Positions 1 to 6,424 are shown, counted from the stretch's first letter. The stretch: DNA of 10,421 nt from RGIG7213 sp045636245 (GCA_045636245.1 JAZTXA010000191.1:1-10421), one strand, 5' to 3'. Numbers and translations: made by a program. Notes: generated by a model not told the origin, from the letters alone.

Positions 1-2681
1 CGGCCGACCTTTTCAGCCGCTTTTTTAACCATCGGCTTTTTCTTTGCGGGCTTGTCGCCGCCGATGTTTTCAATCGATGCCGACTGCTCCTTTGCCATCT
101 GTTCACGCTTTATTTCCGTTCTCGGAACGGCGGACAAAATGGCACGGACTGTGTTTTCTCTTATTTCTGCTATCATATCGTCAAATGCTTCCGCACCGAC
201 AAGCTTGTATTCGTTTACGGGGTTTCTCTGTGCGTATGCGTTAAGACCGATACCGCCCTTAAGATCCTGCATGTAGTCGATGTGGTCCATCCACAGCTCA
301 TCTATACAGCGCAGAAGGACAACTCTTTCGATTTCTCTCATCTGCTCGCCGAATACACTTTCCTGATATTCGTATCTTGCAACGGCACGGCGGTAAAGCT
401 CTTCTGTAAGCGACGCGGGCTTAAGATGCTTCAGCTCGTCGGAGGTGTAGTTGAAGTCCTCATCCGTGCAGATGATGCCGCGGAATTTCGATTTGAGAGT
501 TGCAAAATCCCAATCCTCACGCTCGTCGGCAGATGTGGCAACTGCAACTGCGTTTTCCACAGCCTGCTCTATCATGTCGATTATCTTATCTCTCATATTG
601 CCGTCTTCAAGTATCTCACGGCGTTGTGAATAGATAATTTTACGCTGTTGGTTGTTGACGTCGTCATACATAAGGACGTTTTTACGGCGTTCAAAGTTGA
701 CGCTTTCCAGACGCTTCTGTGAGCTTTCGATAACACCCGAAAGAATACTTGCTTCAATGGGAGTATCGTCGGGGGTTATCTTCTTTATTCTTTCCATACG
801 CTCCTCAGCGCCGAAAAGGCGCATAAGGTCATCGTCAAAGGATAAGAAGAAGCGTGACTCACCGGGGTCGCCCTGACGTCCTGAACGGCCGCGGAGCTGG
901 TTGTCGATACGGCGGCTTTCGTGACGCTCCGTACCGAGTATGAACAGACCGCCTGCTTCTACTACCTTCTGATAGTCAGGCTCAATTTCTTCCTTGAATT
1001 TTTTGTAAAGTGTCTTGTATACCTCGCGTGCGGCAAGGACCTCCTCACCGACGGACAAGGAGCTTCCCGTTGCCTGCGCAATTACCTCCTCGGGGTATTC
1101 AAGCTTACGCATTTCACGCTTTGCAAGAAATTCGGCATTACCGCCGAGCATGATGTCGGTACCACGGCCCGCCATATTCGTTGAAATGGTGACGGCACCC
1201 GGACAGCCTGCCTGTGCGACGATTTCCGCTTCCTTTTCATGATATTTTGCGTTAAGTACAACGTGCTTGATGCCGTTCATTTTGAGTCTTTGCGAAAGGG
1301 CTTCCGATTTTTCGATGGATACCGTACCTACAAGCACGGGCTGACCCTTTGCGTTACATTCTTTTATCTGCTCGATGATAGCCTTGAATTTCATATCCAT
1401 GGACTTGTAGACCACGTCATTATGGTCCTTTCTTACCATCGGACGGTTTGTGGGTATCTCCACAACGTCAAGACTGTATATTTCACGGAATTCGTCGTCC
1501 TCTGTAAGCGCTGTACCCGTCATACCCGACAGCTTATCGTACATGCGGAAAAGGTTCTGGAACGTGATGGTCGCAAGTGTTTTCGATTCCTTTTCGACCT
1601 TTACGCCCTCTTTTGCTTCGATCGCCTGATGAAGCCCCTCGGAGTATCTTCTGCCGTACATAAGACGGCCTGTGAACGTGTCAACGATGATTACCTCACC
1701 GTCTTTTACAACGTAGTCCTCGTCAATGTGCATGCTTCCGTGCGCCTTTATTGCCTGGTTGATGTGGTGCGCAAGCTCTGTATGCTCAGGGTCTGACAGG
1801 TTGTCAATGCCGAAGAATTTTTCAGCCTTTTCAATACCCTGCTTTGCTAAAACGGACGTTTTTGCCTTTTCATCTATGATATAGTCATAGCCCTCGGTCT
1901 TTTCGTCCATATCCTCTTTTGTGTCTATTTCCTTTATCTTGTAAGGGCGCAAGCCTCTTACGAACTTGTCTGCCTTTTCGTAAATTTCGGTCGGCTTTGA
2001 GCCTTGGCCCGAAATGATAAGCGGGGTTCTTGCCTCGTCAATGAGAATCGAGTCCACCTCGTCAACAATGGCAAACGCATGGCCTCTTTGCACCATGTGT
2101 TCCTTGTATATGACCATGTTATCACGCAGATAGTCAAAGCCGAACTCATTGTTCGTACCGTATGTTATGTCGCATGCATATGCCGCACGCTTTTCGGCGT
2201 TCTTTCCGCCGGGGATTATAAGTCCGCAGGTAAGGCCGAGGAAGTTGTAAACTCTTCCCATTTCCTCACAGTCACGTGTTGCAAGATAGTCATTGACAGT
2301 AATTACGTGCACACCCTTACCGCTTAAAGCGTTAAGATATGCAGGGAGCGTTGCCACAAGCGTTTTACCTTCACCCGTCTTCATTTCGGCAATTCGTCCC
2401 TGATGTATTATGATACCGCCGATAAGCTGAACACGGAAAGGACGCTTACCCAAAACTCGCCAGTCAGCCTCACGGACTGTTGCAAATGCCTCGGGCAAAA
2501 TGTCGTCAAGCGTCTCGCCTTTTGCAAGGCGGTCCTTGAGAATGGCGGTCATTTCTTTCAGCTGTTCGTCTGTTTTCTTTGAAAATTCGTCCGCAAGCGA
2601 CTCAATCTTATCTACAAGCGGCGTTATTTTTTTGATCTGCTTTTCGCTGTAAGTGCCGAAAAGCTTTGTCATTAATCCCAT
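1..2681 (-). CDS. secA: Preprotein translocase ATPase SecA (3' end outside window)
   Basis: SecA is the cytosolic motor that pushes unfolded secretory proteins through the SecYEG channel using ATP. Reading the minus strand from ATG 2681 gives an open frame of 893 codons to the window edge, beginning MGLMTKLFGTYSEKQ. Visible motifs: Walker A TGEGKT near residues 102-107, the DEVD box in VDEVDSILIDEARTPL near 210, TGTALTEDDEF, GRGTDIMLGG, and the second ATPase-domain motif LRGRSGRQGDPGESRFF. The helical scaffold and wing part (LWMDHIDYMQDLKGGIGL) and a lysine-rich linker (KPAKKKPMVKKAAEK) follow. Any zinc-binding SEC-C tail would lie beyond the left edge. The start is set by ACAGGAGA about 8 nt upstream and the usual SecA N-terminus. 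No frameshift or missing motif is visible. It follows RAYT-A by 75 nt. Confidence 0.97.
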   Translation of the reverse strand, partial: MGLMTKLFGTYSEKQIKKITPLVDKIESLADEFSKKTDEQLKEMTAILKDRLAKGETLDDILPEAFATVREADWRVLGKRPFRVQLIGGIIIHQGRIAEMKTGEGKTLVATLPAYLNALSGKGVHVITVNDYLATRDCEEMGRVYNFLGLTCGLIIPGGKNAEKRAAYACDITYGTNNEFGFDYLRDNMVIYKEHMVQRGHAFAIVDEVDSILIDEARTPLIISGQGSKPTEIYEKADKFVRGLRPYKIKEIDTKEDMDEKTEGYDYIIDEKAKTSVLAKQGIEKAEKFFGIDNLSDPEHTELAHHINQAIKAHGSMHIDEDYVVKDGEVIIVDTFTGRLMYGRRYSEGLHQAIEAKEGVKVEKESKTLATITFQNLFRMYDKLSGMTGTALTEDDEFREIYSLDVVEIPTNRPMVRKDHNDVVYKSMDMKFKAIIEQIKECNAKGQPVLVGTVSIEKSEALSQRLKMNGIKHVVLNAKYHEKEAEIVAQAGCPGAVTISTNMAGRGTDIMLGGNAEFLAKREMRKLEYPEEVIAQATGSSLSVGEEVLAAREVYKTLYKKFKEEIEPDYQKVVEAGGLFILGTERHESRRIDNQLRGRSGRQGDPGESRFFLSFDDDLMRLFGAEERMERIKKITPDDTPIEASILSGVIESSQKRLESVNFERRKNVLMYDDVNNQQRKIIYSQRREILEDGNMRDKIIDMIEQAVENAVAVATSADEREDWDFATLKSKFRGIICTDEDFNYTSDELKHLKPASLTEELYRRAVARYEYQESVFGEQMREIERVVLLRCIDELWMDHIDYMQDLKGGIGLNAYAQRNPVNEYKLVGAEAFDDMIAEIRENTVRAILSAVPRTEIKREQMAKEQSASIENIGGDKPAKKKPMVKKAAEKVG

Positions 2682-2692
2682 AAATCTTCTCC
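2682..2692 (-). promoter_or_regulatory. secA ribosome binding site
   Basis: The minus strand reads CAGGAGAAGATTT directly before the secA ATG. The AGGAG core is well spaced from the start codon and fixes MGLMTK as the N-terminus. Confidence 0.75.
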
Positions 2693-2756
2693 TGTGATGT
2701 TTCTTATTTAAATTATATATTATATTCTTATTTAAAGTAGGTTTTTTTTGTAAATT
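2693..2756 (-). promoter_or_regulatory. AT-rich secA leader, possible promoter
   Basis: The 75-nt gap between RAYT-A and secA is extremely AT-rich. On the minus strand it holds TTTACA and, 24 nt further on, overlapping TATAAT-like hexamers (TATAATATATAAT). The spacing is too long for a standard pair, so I cannot name definite -35 and -10 boxes. A separate secA promoter here is plausible because this is the first sizeable gap after a run of overlapping genes. No hairpin plus T-run terminator for the upstream operon is visible. Confidence 0.3.
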
Positions 2757-3320
2757 TTATTCACATACAAAATGCAAAGGATTTTCGTAAATATATTTCA
2801 CATGTTTTTCATAGTCCTCACGGTTACGGATTATGTGGTCGAAATATCCTCTTTGAAAAATATTTTCTCCGATTTCTTTTGCGCAGAATCTTTTGAACGT
2901 TGAAATAATATGCGGTATCATTTCATTTGTAGGGGTCGGCGCCTTCGACGACCCGGAAATATATTTATCGGAATCAATAAATATGATAACGTGTATATGG
3001 TCAGGCATTATAACATATCGGTCAATTTTTACACCCGATATTTTTTCACTCGACAAAAGATTTTTTTCGATCATTTTTCCCAAATGTGTTAATCTTGTCT
3101 GCATATTGCCTGCAAAATTTTGTTTTTGTTTATCGGTTTCACACGGGACGTCGTGGACGCCGACAAACGGGACGTCGTGGGCGCCGTCCCCTACAATGTT
3201 TGAAAGAATATTTTTTCTGTCTTGGGTACATATTGTTATGAAATATGCACCTCGTGTGCTGTAACTGTATTGTTTTAAACGCAAATCTTTACGTTTCGGA
3301 TCTTTTTCTTTATTGTCCAT
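2757..3320 (-). CDS. REP-associated tyrosine (Y1/HUH) transposase, RAYT-A, intact
   Basis: A 187-residue protein of the Y1_Tnp/RAYT family, the single-strand transposases related to IS200/IS605 TnpA that act on REP palindromes. Seen: RGAYFITICT (23-32), the HUH pair in MPDHIHVIIF (H108, H110), and the C-terminal helix RNREDYEKHVKYIYENP, where Y170 is the best candidate for the nucleophilic tyrosine. The start at 3320 is chosen because its ATG overlaps the stop of the upstream membrane-protein gene by 11 nt; a start 12 codons earlier would add a poor N-terminus lying inside that gene. Two segments, residues 43-60 and about 122-131, are encoded by GTAGGGG palindromes (separate entries). The frame is open to TAA, so the gene may be active. 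No insertion-sequence ends or target duplications are visible, as is usual for RAYTs. The family call is firm; present activity is inference. Confidence 0.85.
   Translation of the reverse strand: MDNKEKDPKRKDLRLKQYSYSTRGAYFITICTQDRKNILSNIVGDGAHDVPFVGVHDVPCETDKQKQNFAGNMQTRLTHLGKMIEKNLLSSEKISGVKIDRYVIMPDHIHVIIFIDSDKYISGSSKAPTPTNEMIPHIISTFKRFCAKEIGENIFQRGYFDHIIRNREDYEKHVKYIYENPLHFVCE
2779..2844 (-). repeat. 66-bp near-identical tract, RAYT-A copy
   Basis: This tract encodes the C-terminal FDHIIRNREDYEKHVKYI region. It matches 4201-4266 in RAYT-B at 62 of 66 positions with no gaps, in the same orientation. Identity falls sharply outside the tract. Confidence 0.85.
2929..2955 (+). repeat. GTAG-type REP-like palindrome 1 (inside RAYT-A)
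   Basis: A 27-bp element begins GTAGGGG and folds as GGGTCG-G-CG, loop CCTT, CG-A-CGACCC, with one G/A mismatch and CCCG at the end. It is oriented opposite to the gene, so its complement encodes GSSKAPTPT of the transposase, in frame. It differs from copy 2 at 4 of 27 positions; two of these form a swapped base pair (T-A against A-T) that keeps the stem. A 5' GTAG beside a hairpin is the known hallmark of REP sequences recognised by RAYT proteins. Confidence 0.65.
3141..3188 (-). repeat. 24-bp tandem duplication within RAYT-A
   Basis: Two adjacent 24-bp units, 3165-3188 and 3141-3164, match at 21 of 24 positions. They encode DGAHDVPF followed by VGVHDVPC. The length is a multiple of three, so the frame survives. 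The duplicated unit is the body of palindrome 2 without its GTAGGGG head. Confidence 0.75.
3168..3194 (-). repeat. GTAG-type REP-like palindrome 2 (inside RAYT-A)
   Basis: A 27-bp element on the coding strand begins GTAGGGG and folds as GGGACG-G-CG, loop CCCA, CG-A-CGTCCC. It starts exactly on a codon boundary and encodes VGDGAHDVP (residues 43-51). It faces copy 1 as an inverted partner, with both GTAG ends outward, 212 nt apart. It is the first part of the 24-bp tandem duplication. Confidence 0.65.
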
Positions 3321-3780
3321 TATAAAAATTCTCAATTTTCTTTGCAAATTCCGCATCTATCTCCACGCACACGGCGCGGTTATTATAAAAAATGTAATAC
3401 TTGTCTTTCGGAAATAAATTTGCCGTTCGGTTTATGACCTTGCATTTTTCCGCCTTTATGCGGCGTTTGCCGTCTTTTTTCGGCAAAATCTCATATTCGG
3501 GACAAAGGGGCAAATCAAATATCACCGTTTCGTATTTTCCCGTTTTTCTTGTAACGGTCAGAATACCGTTATAAATAGTATAAATATGCTCCGTCAGGCA
3601 AAATCTGAAAAATACCTGAAATGAAATTATTACAAAAAATGCCGCAATTAAGGTAAGGCAAAACGTATATTTTGTATGAAGGGAAAAATATGAAAAAACA
3701 GAGGAAATAAGCAACAGCAAAAACGAAAGCGTTGCGGGGAAAAATCTCTGTAATTTCGGAATGTAGGTAAATTTATTCAT
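3310..3780 (-). CDS. Small two-helix membrane protein, function unknown
   Basis: I do not recognise a family for this 156-residue protein. Two hydrophobic segments are clear, about residues 14-33 and 40-61. They are followed by a soluble, probably beta-rich part (about 66-156) with alternating patterns such as IYNGILTVTRKT and YYIFYNNRAVCVEI. Two helices followed by a beta domain recall bacterial PH-like (YcxB/bPH type) membrane proteins, but no diagnostic motif supports this. The ATG overlaps the mrnC stop by 8 nt (ATGAATAA), so it is probably translated by coupling, and no strong ribosome binding site is visible. Its stop overlaps the RAYT-A start by 11 nt. The tail is lysine-rich and likely cytosolic. 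Confidence 0.7.
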   Translation of the reverse strand: MNKFTYIPKLQRFFPATLSFLLLLISSVFSYFSLHTKYTFCLTLIAAFFVIISFQVFFRFCLTEHIYTIYNGILTVTRKTGKYETVIFDLPLCPEYEILPKKDGKRRIKAEKCKVINRTANLFPKDKYYIFYNNRAVCVEIDAEFAKKIENFYNGQ

Positions 3781-4168
3781 CGTTATTCAGTTTTTCAAGC
3801 TCCTGTGCATAGGCTGTCATAAAAAGCTCATGCGCGCGGTGTGTTTCGTTTGTAAAATAAAGATAACCTATCAGCACCTCAAAGCCCGTTGCACGTCTGT
3901 AATCCGACACGCTTGCGCTTTTCGGGTGGTTTCCGTGCATATTGCGCCCGCGCTTGAAAATATCGGTCTCGCCCTCGGAGAGTATCGGCAAAATATTTTC
4001 AACACATTCGCTTTGCTTCTGTGCGGTGACAAATTCACGTGAAAGCTTGTTCAGCTTTCCCGCATTCGATATACCTGTTTTTATCAGCCTCTCGCGCACC
4101 AACAGTTCAATTACAGAGTCACCGTAATAAGCCAGCGCCGACGGGGCGGGAATGTTCGTTTTATCCAT
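3773..4168 (-). CDS. mrnC: Mini-ribonuclease III
   Basis: Mini-III is a dimeric RNase III-type enzyme without the double-stranded RNA binding domain; in Bacillus subtilis it matures 23S rRNA. The 131-residue protein shows the RNase III signature as LAYYGDSVIELLVRERL, with the likely metal-binding D17. The family block KRGRNMHGNHPKSASVSDYRRATGFEVLIGYLYF (71-104) follows, with E97 as the likely second acidic residue. Length fits the family. I chose ATG 4168 over the ATG at 4186 because AAAAAGGA lies 7 nt before it and the family starts shortly before LAY. This ribosome binding site is inside the 3' end of RAYT-B, whose TAA overlaps the mrnC start by 8 nt, so mrnC translation now depends on the inserted gene's sequence. 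The downstream gene also overlaps by 8 nt. Confidence 0.93.
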   Translation of the reverse strand: MDKTNIPAPSALAYYGDSVIELLVRERLIKTGISNAGKLNKLSREFVTAQKQSECVENILPILSEGETDIFKRGRNMHGNHPKSASVSDYRRATGFEVLIGYLYFTNETHRAHELFMTAYAQELEKLNNDE

Positions 4169-4200
4169 TCGTTTGTCCTTTTTCAAAACCCCATTTCATA

Positions 4201-4266
4201 GGATTTTCGTAAATATATTTTATGTGTTTTTCATAGTCCTCACGGTTACGGATGATGTGGTCGAAA
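4201..4266 (-). repeat. 66-bp near-identical tract, RAYT-B copy
   Basis: Partner of 2779-2844, with 62 of 66 positions identical and in direct orientation, about 1.42 kb apart. It covers the predicted catalytic-tyrosine helix. Recombination between the copies would delete mrnC and the small membrane-protein gene. Confidence 0.85.
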
Positions 4267-4341
4267 AATGATTTTTGCCATATCGGCAAGCCGATTTGTT
4301 TCGTAACATATCCTTTCATTTGTTGAATTACACGCATTACT

Positions 4342-4365
4342 GTAGGGGCGTGTATCGCACGTCCG
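4342..4365 (+). repeat. GTAG-type REP-like palindrome 3 (inside RAYT-B)
   Basis: A 24-bp element begins GTAGGGG. Its arms GGGCGTGT and GCACGTCC pair over 8 bp with two G-T wobbles around a 3-nt loop. It is opposite to the gene, and its complement encodes GRAIHAPT in frame. It matches copy 4 at 22 of 24 positions. It occupies the same protein location and reading phase (ending Pro-Thr) as copy 1 in RAYT-A. Confidence 0.65.
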
Positions 4366-4520
4366 TATTCATCGGCGTGAATTATCAATATCAAATGAAT
4401 ATGATCCGGCATAATTACGTAATTATCAACCTTTATATTCGGATATATTTTTTCAATATTGTTTATTGCATCATCTACGGTTTTTCCGTATTCAGATAAT
4501 TTGATATCATATTGGTTTTG

Positions 4521-4544
4521 CGGACGTGCAATGCACGCCCCTAC
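4521..4544 (-). repeat. GTAG-type REP-like palindrome 4 (inside RAYT-B)
   Basis: A 24-bp element on the coding strand begins GTAGGGG. Its arms GGGCGTGC and GCACGTCC pair over 8 bp, with one G-T wobble, around loop ATT. It encodes VGACIARP starting on a codon boundary, in the same phase as copy 2 in RAYT-A. It pairs with copy 3 as an inverted, GTAG-outward couple 155 nt apart. Confidence 0.65.
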
Positions 4545-4668
4545 GACGGATTTTCAGAAATAATTTCGTCTTTGCGATGTGCACACCGTTATAAAATACG
4601 CACCGACATCCGAATAATCGTAATTTTTTATGCGCGGGTGCTTACGCTTCGGTTTTTCGTTTTCCATT

Positions 4669-5589
4669 TTATATTCCCAACAAATTTTTCGCCGTTATCT
4701 TATCGTTTGATATTGCCTTTTTGAGTTCGTCGATTGACGGAAATTTTTGTTCGGGTCTTATGAAATGTAAAAATTCGACTCTTATTTCCCTGTCGTACAG
4801 ATCTCCGCTGTAATTAAAAATGTGCGTTTCGCAGTTCACGCAAACATCGCCTTTGCACACCGACGGGCGCACGCCGACATTTGAAACGCCGCCGTATTTT
4901 TTGCCGTCAATAATGACACAGCACGCATAAACACCGTATTTAGGCACGATGTGATCGGGTGGGAAGTTCTGGTTTATCGTCGGGGAATCAATGGTGCGTC
5001 CGAGGTGTCTGCCGTGAACAACGGGCAGAAAAACGGAAAACGGACGGCCGAGGTATTTTTCAATCAGCTCGGGCTTGCCGTCTGTGATAAGTCCTCTTAT
5101 AAGGGAGGAGCTGACGGTTACACCGTCAATTTCGTAAGGAGGCATGATGTAGGCGTGCTTTCCCATTTCTTTCATTATGTTTTTCAGCGTTTCAGAGTCG
5201 CCCGAAGCTTTATTTCCAAAGCGGAAATTGAATCCGCATACCACCGCCTCCGCGCGGCACGCCTTTATAAGAATTTCAGATATAAATTCCTTACACGGTA
5301 AGTCCTTCACGCTGTCAAATTCGTAAAGTATGAGGTAGTCTATACCGCATTCGGCTATAAGCTCACACCTTTCGTCGGGAAGTGTGATGCATCTGCCCCT
5401 GCTTTTCGGGGAAAAATCGCAAAAGCTCCAAACCGCACTTTTTGTGCCGAGCGATACGGCTGTTTTTTTCACACACTCAAAAAGTGCCCTGTGTCCCTTG
5501 TGAACACCGTCAAAATTGCCCACGGCAATTGAGGTTTTAAAAGGAATACTTTTTATTTCCGTGTTTGTTTTAAGATCGATGATTTTCAT
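4669..5589 (-). CDS. ribF: Bifunctional riboflavin kinase / FAD synthetase
   Basis: This cytosolic enzyme phosphorylates riboflavin to FMN and adenylates FMN to FAD. The 306-residue length fits the family. The N-terminal adenylyltransferase domain shows AVGNFDGVHKGHR (22-34, the HxGH-type nucleotide site), CGFNFRFGNKASG and the SSSLIRGLI site. The C-terminal kinase domain shows RPFSVFLPVVHGRHLGRTI, with SPTIN standing for the usual PTxN metal/ATP site, then YGVYAC, GVSNVGVRPS and the NCETHIF / LYDREIRVEFLHFIRPEQKF block. Every expected motif is present. The ATG begins 1 nt after the rsmG TGA and no strong ribosome binding site precedes it, so translation is probably coupled to rsmG. The next start codon (RAYT-B) is 1 nt after its TAA. 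Confidence 0.95.
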   Translation of the reverse strand: MKIIDLKTNTEIKSIPFKTSIAVGNFDGVHKGHRALFECVKKTAVSLGTKSAVWSFCDFSPKSRGRCITLPDERCELIAECGIDYLILYEFDSVKDLPCKEFISEILIKACRAEAVVCGFNFRFGNKASGDSETLKNIMKEMGKHAYIMPPYEIDGVTVSSSLIRGLITDGKPELIEKYLGRPFSVFLPVVHGRHLGRTIDSPTINQNFPPDHIVPKYGVYACCVIIDGKKYGGVSNVGVRPSVCKGDVCVNCETHIFNYSGDLYDREIRVEFLHFIRPEQKFPSIDELKKAISNDKITAKNLLGI

Positions 5590-5590
5590 A

Positions 5591-6322
5591 TCAGATAAGC
5601 GGCTTTGCCTTTATGTTACTGAATTTTCTGGGGTATTGCTTCGGTGTGTCGGATGCCTTTCTGACACGTATAAACGTTCTGAAAAGCTCCTCTTTGCCGT
5701 CTGTAAGCGTCTTTTCCGAAACGCCGTCAAGCGTTCCGCCGAGTCTTGTAAAGGTGTTTTTGCACATCTGCAGCTCCTGCCCGCTGTCGGCTTTCATCGC
5801 ACAGAACAAACCGCCCTTTTTTACAAACGGCAGGCAAAGCTCCGATAAAACGGGAAGCGATGCCACGGCTCTTGCACAGGCAAAGTCAAACGATTCACGC
5901 AATTCACCGTTTGCGATCTCCTCAGCACGGCCGTGAAGCGTTGAAATATTCGGCAGACCGAGTGTTTTTGCCATAAGGTCGATAAACGTCAGCTTTTTTG
6001 CCGTTGAGTCGAGGGATATCACCCTCACGTCATCACGCAGTATTGCAAGCGGTAAGGACGGAAATCCGCCGCCGGCGCCTACGTCAATAACTCTTGCGCC
6101 CTCGGGCACAAAAGGACACAGCAAAGCACAGTCGGCAAGATGCTTTAAAATAATGCCGTCCGTGTCGGTGATAGCCGTAAGATTGACGTTTTTACCGTAT
6201 TCTGTAAGATTTTCGGATAAAGCAAACAGCTTTTCCGTTTTCTCCTCACTCGGTATATCAATACCGGAAAGGGTAAATACGTTTATAAGTTTTTCTTTGA
6301 ATTGTAAATATGTTGTGTTCAT
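5591..6322 (-). CDS. rsmG: 16S rRNA (guanine-N7) methyltransferase G
   Basis: RsmG (formerly GidB) uses S-adenosylmethionine to methylate N7 of G527 (E. coli numbering) in 16S rRNA; its loss gives low-level streptomycin resistance. The 243-residue protein is of family length. Seen: NLTAITDTDGIILKHLADC (47-65), the cofactor-binding loop VIDVGAGGGFPSLPLAI (78-94), the acidic strand VISLDSTAKKLTF (101-113), HGRAEE (130-135) and ACARAVASL (148-156). The start MNTTYLQF is the natural family start, but no good ribosome binding site precedes it (only an A-rich stretch), so initiation may be weak. It is the first gene after the 206-bp gap and probably heads the rsmG-ribF-mrnC operon. Confidence 0.95.
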   Translation of the reverse strand: MNTTYLQFKEKLINVFTLSGIDIPSEEKTEKLFALSENLTEYGKNVNLTAITDTDGIILKHLADCALLCPFVPEGARVIDVGAGGGFPSLPLAILRDDVRVISLDSTAKKLTFIDLMAKTLGLPNISTLHGRAEEIANGELRESFDFACARAVASLPVLSELCLPFVKKGGLFCAMKADSGQELQMCKNTFTRLGGTLDGVSEKTLTDGKEELFRTFIRVRKASDTPKQYPRKFSNIKAKPLI

Positions 6323-6354
6323 AATTTTTTGTTCGTTGTGTATAATCGGGGTGT

Positions 6355-6384
6355 TTTAAATCGGTTTGCGTTCATCAAATTCAA
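6355..6384 (-). promoter_or_regulatory. Weak candidate promoter for rsmG
   Basis: The minus strand shows TTGAAT, 18 nt, then TTTAAA, located 33 nt before the rsmG ATG. Each hexamer matches the sigma-A consensus only in part. It is the best pair I see in the gap, and a promoter is expected here because rsmG is the first gene after a 206-nt break. Confidence 0.25.
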
Positions 6385-6391
6385 CGTGATG

Positions 6392-6424
6392 GCGCATCCC
6401 CGGACCCCCCACCGGGGGATGCGC
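6392..6424. repeat. Intergenic inverted repeat A (GC-rich)
   Basis: Arms GCGCATCCCCGG and CCGGGGGATGCGC pair over 12 bp with one bulged G around a C-rich loop (ACCCCCCA). It directly abuts hairpin B. No T-run follows on the minus strand, so it is not a standard terminator for the upstream gene. Confidence 0.8.

Larger units (their letters stand above)
4161..4667 (-). pseudogene. REP-associated Y1/HUH transposase, RAYT-B, broken by one stop
   Basis: A second RAYT-family transposase in the same frame from ATG 4667 to TAA 4161 (169 codons), interrupted only by TGA at 4554-4556 (codon 38). Before the stop it reads MENEKPKRKHPRIKNYDY and GAYFITVCTSQRRNYF. After it come VVGACIARP, the HUH motif MPDHIHLILII, and the C-terminal helix RNREDYEKHIKYIYENP. 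RAYT-A has serine at the aligned position (NILS), so one substitution such as TCA to TGA explains the break; no frameshift is needed. The internal ATG at 4412 would give only 83 residues lacking the first core strand, so a working product is unlikely. The ATG begins 1 nt after the ribF TAA, and the stop overlaps the mrnC start. Two GTAGGGG palindromes lie inside it, as in RAYT-A. Confidence 0.85.

Noticed and set aside
282..1796. Long plus-strand open frames of up to 185 codons opposite secA
   Set aside because: They are antisense shadows of secA, with no family motifs and no ribosome binding sites.
2757..3356. RAYT-A start at the ATG 3356
   Set aside because: It would place 12 poorly conserved residues inside the upstream gene; ATG 3320 gives a start aligned with RAYT-B and the usual stop-start overlap.
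4161..4412. A separate 83-residue transposase starting at MPDHIH
   Set aside because: The upstream in-frame sequence is clearly homologous to RAYT-A back to ATG 4667, so this is the tail of a gene interrupted by TGA. The short form lacks the first core strand and has no ribosome binding site.
2929..4544. CRISPR array from the repeated palindromes
   Set aside because: Only four copies, in both orientations, at unequal distances and inside coding sequence; there are no spacers of even size and no cas genes.
4554..4556. TGA read as a sense codon or selenocysteine
   Set aside because: rsmG ends with TGA in the same window, the aligned residue in RAYT-A is serine, and nothing suggests recoding.
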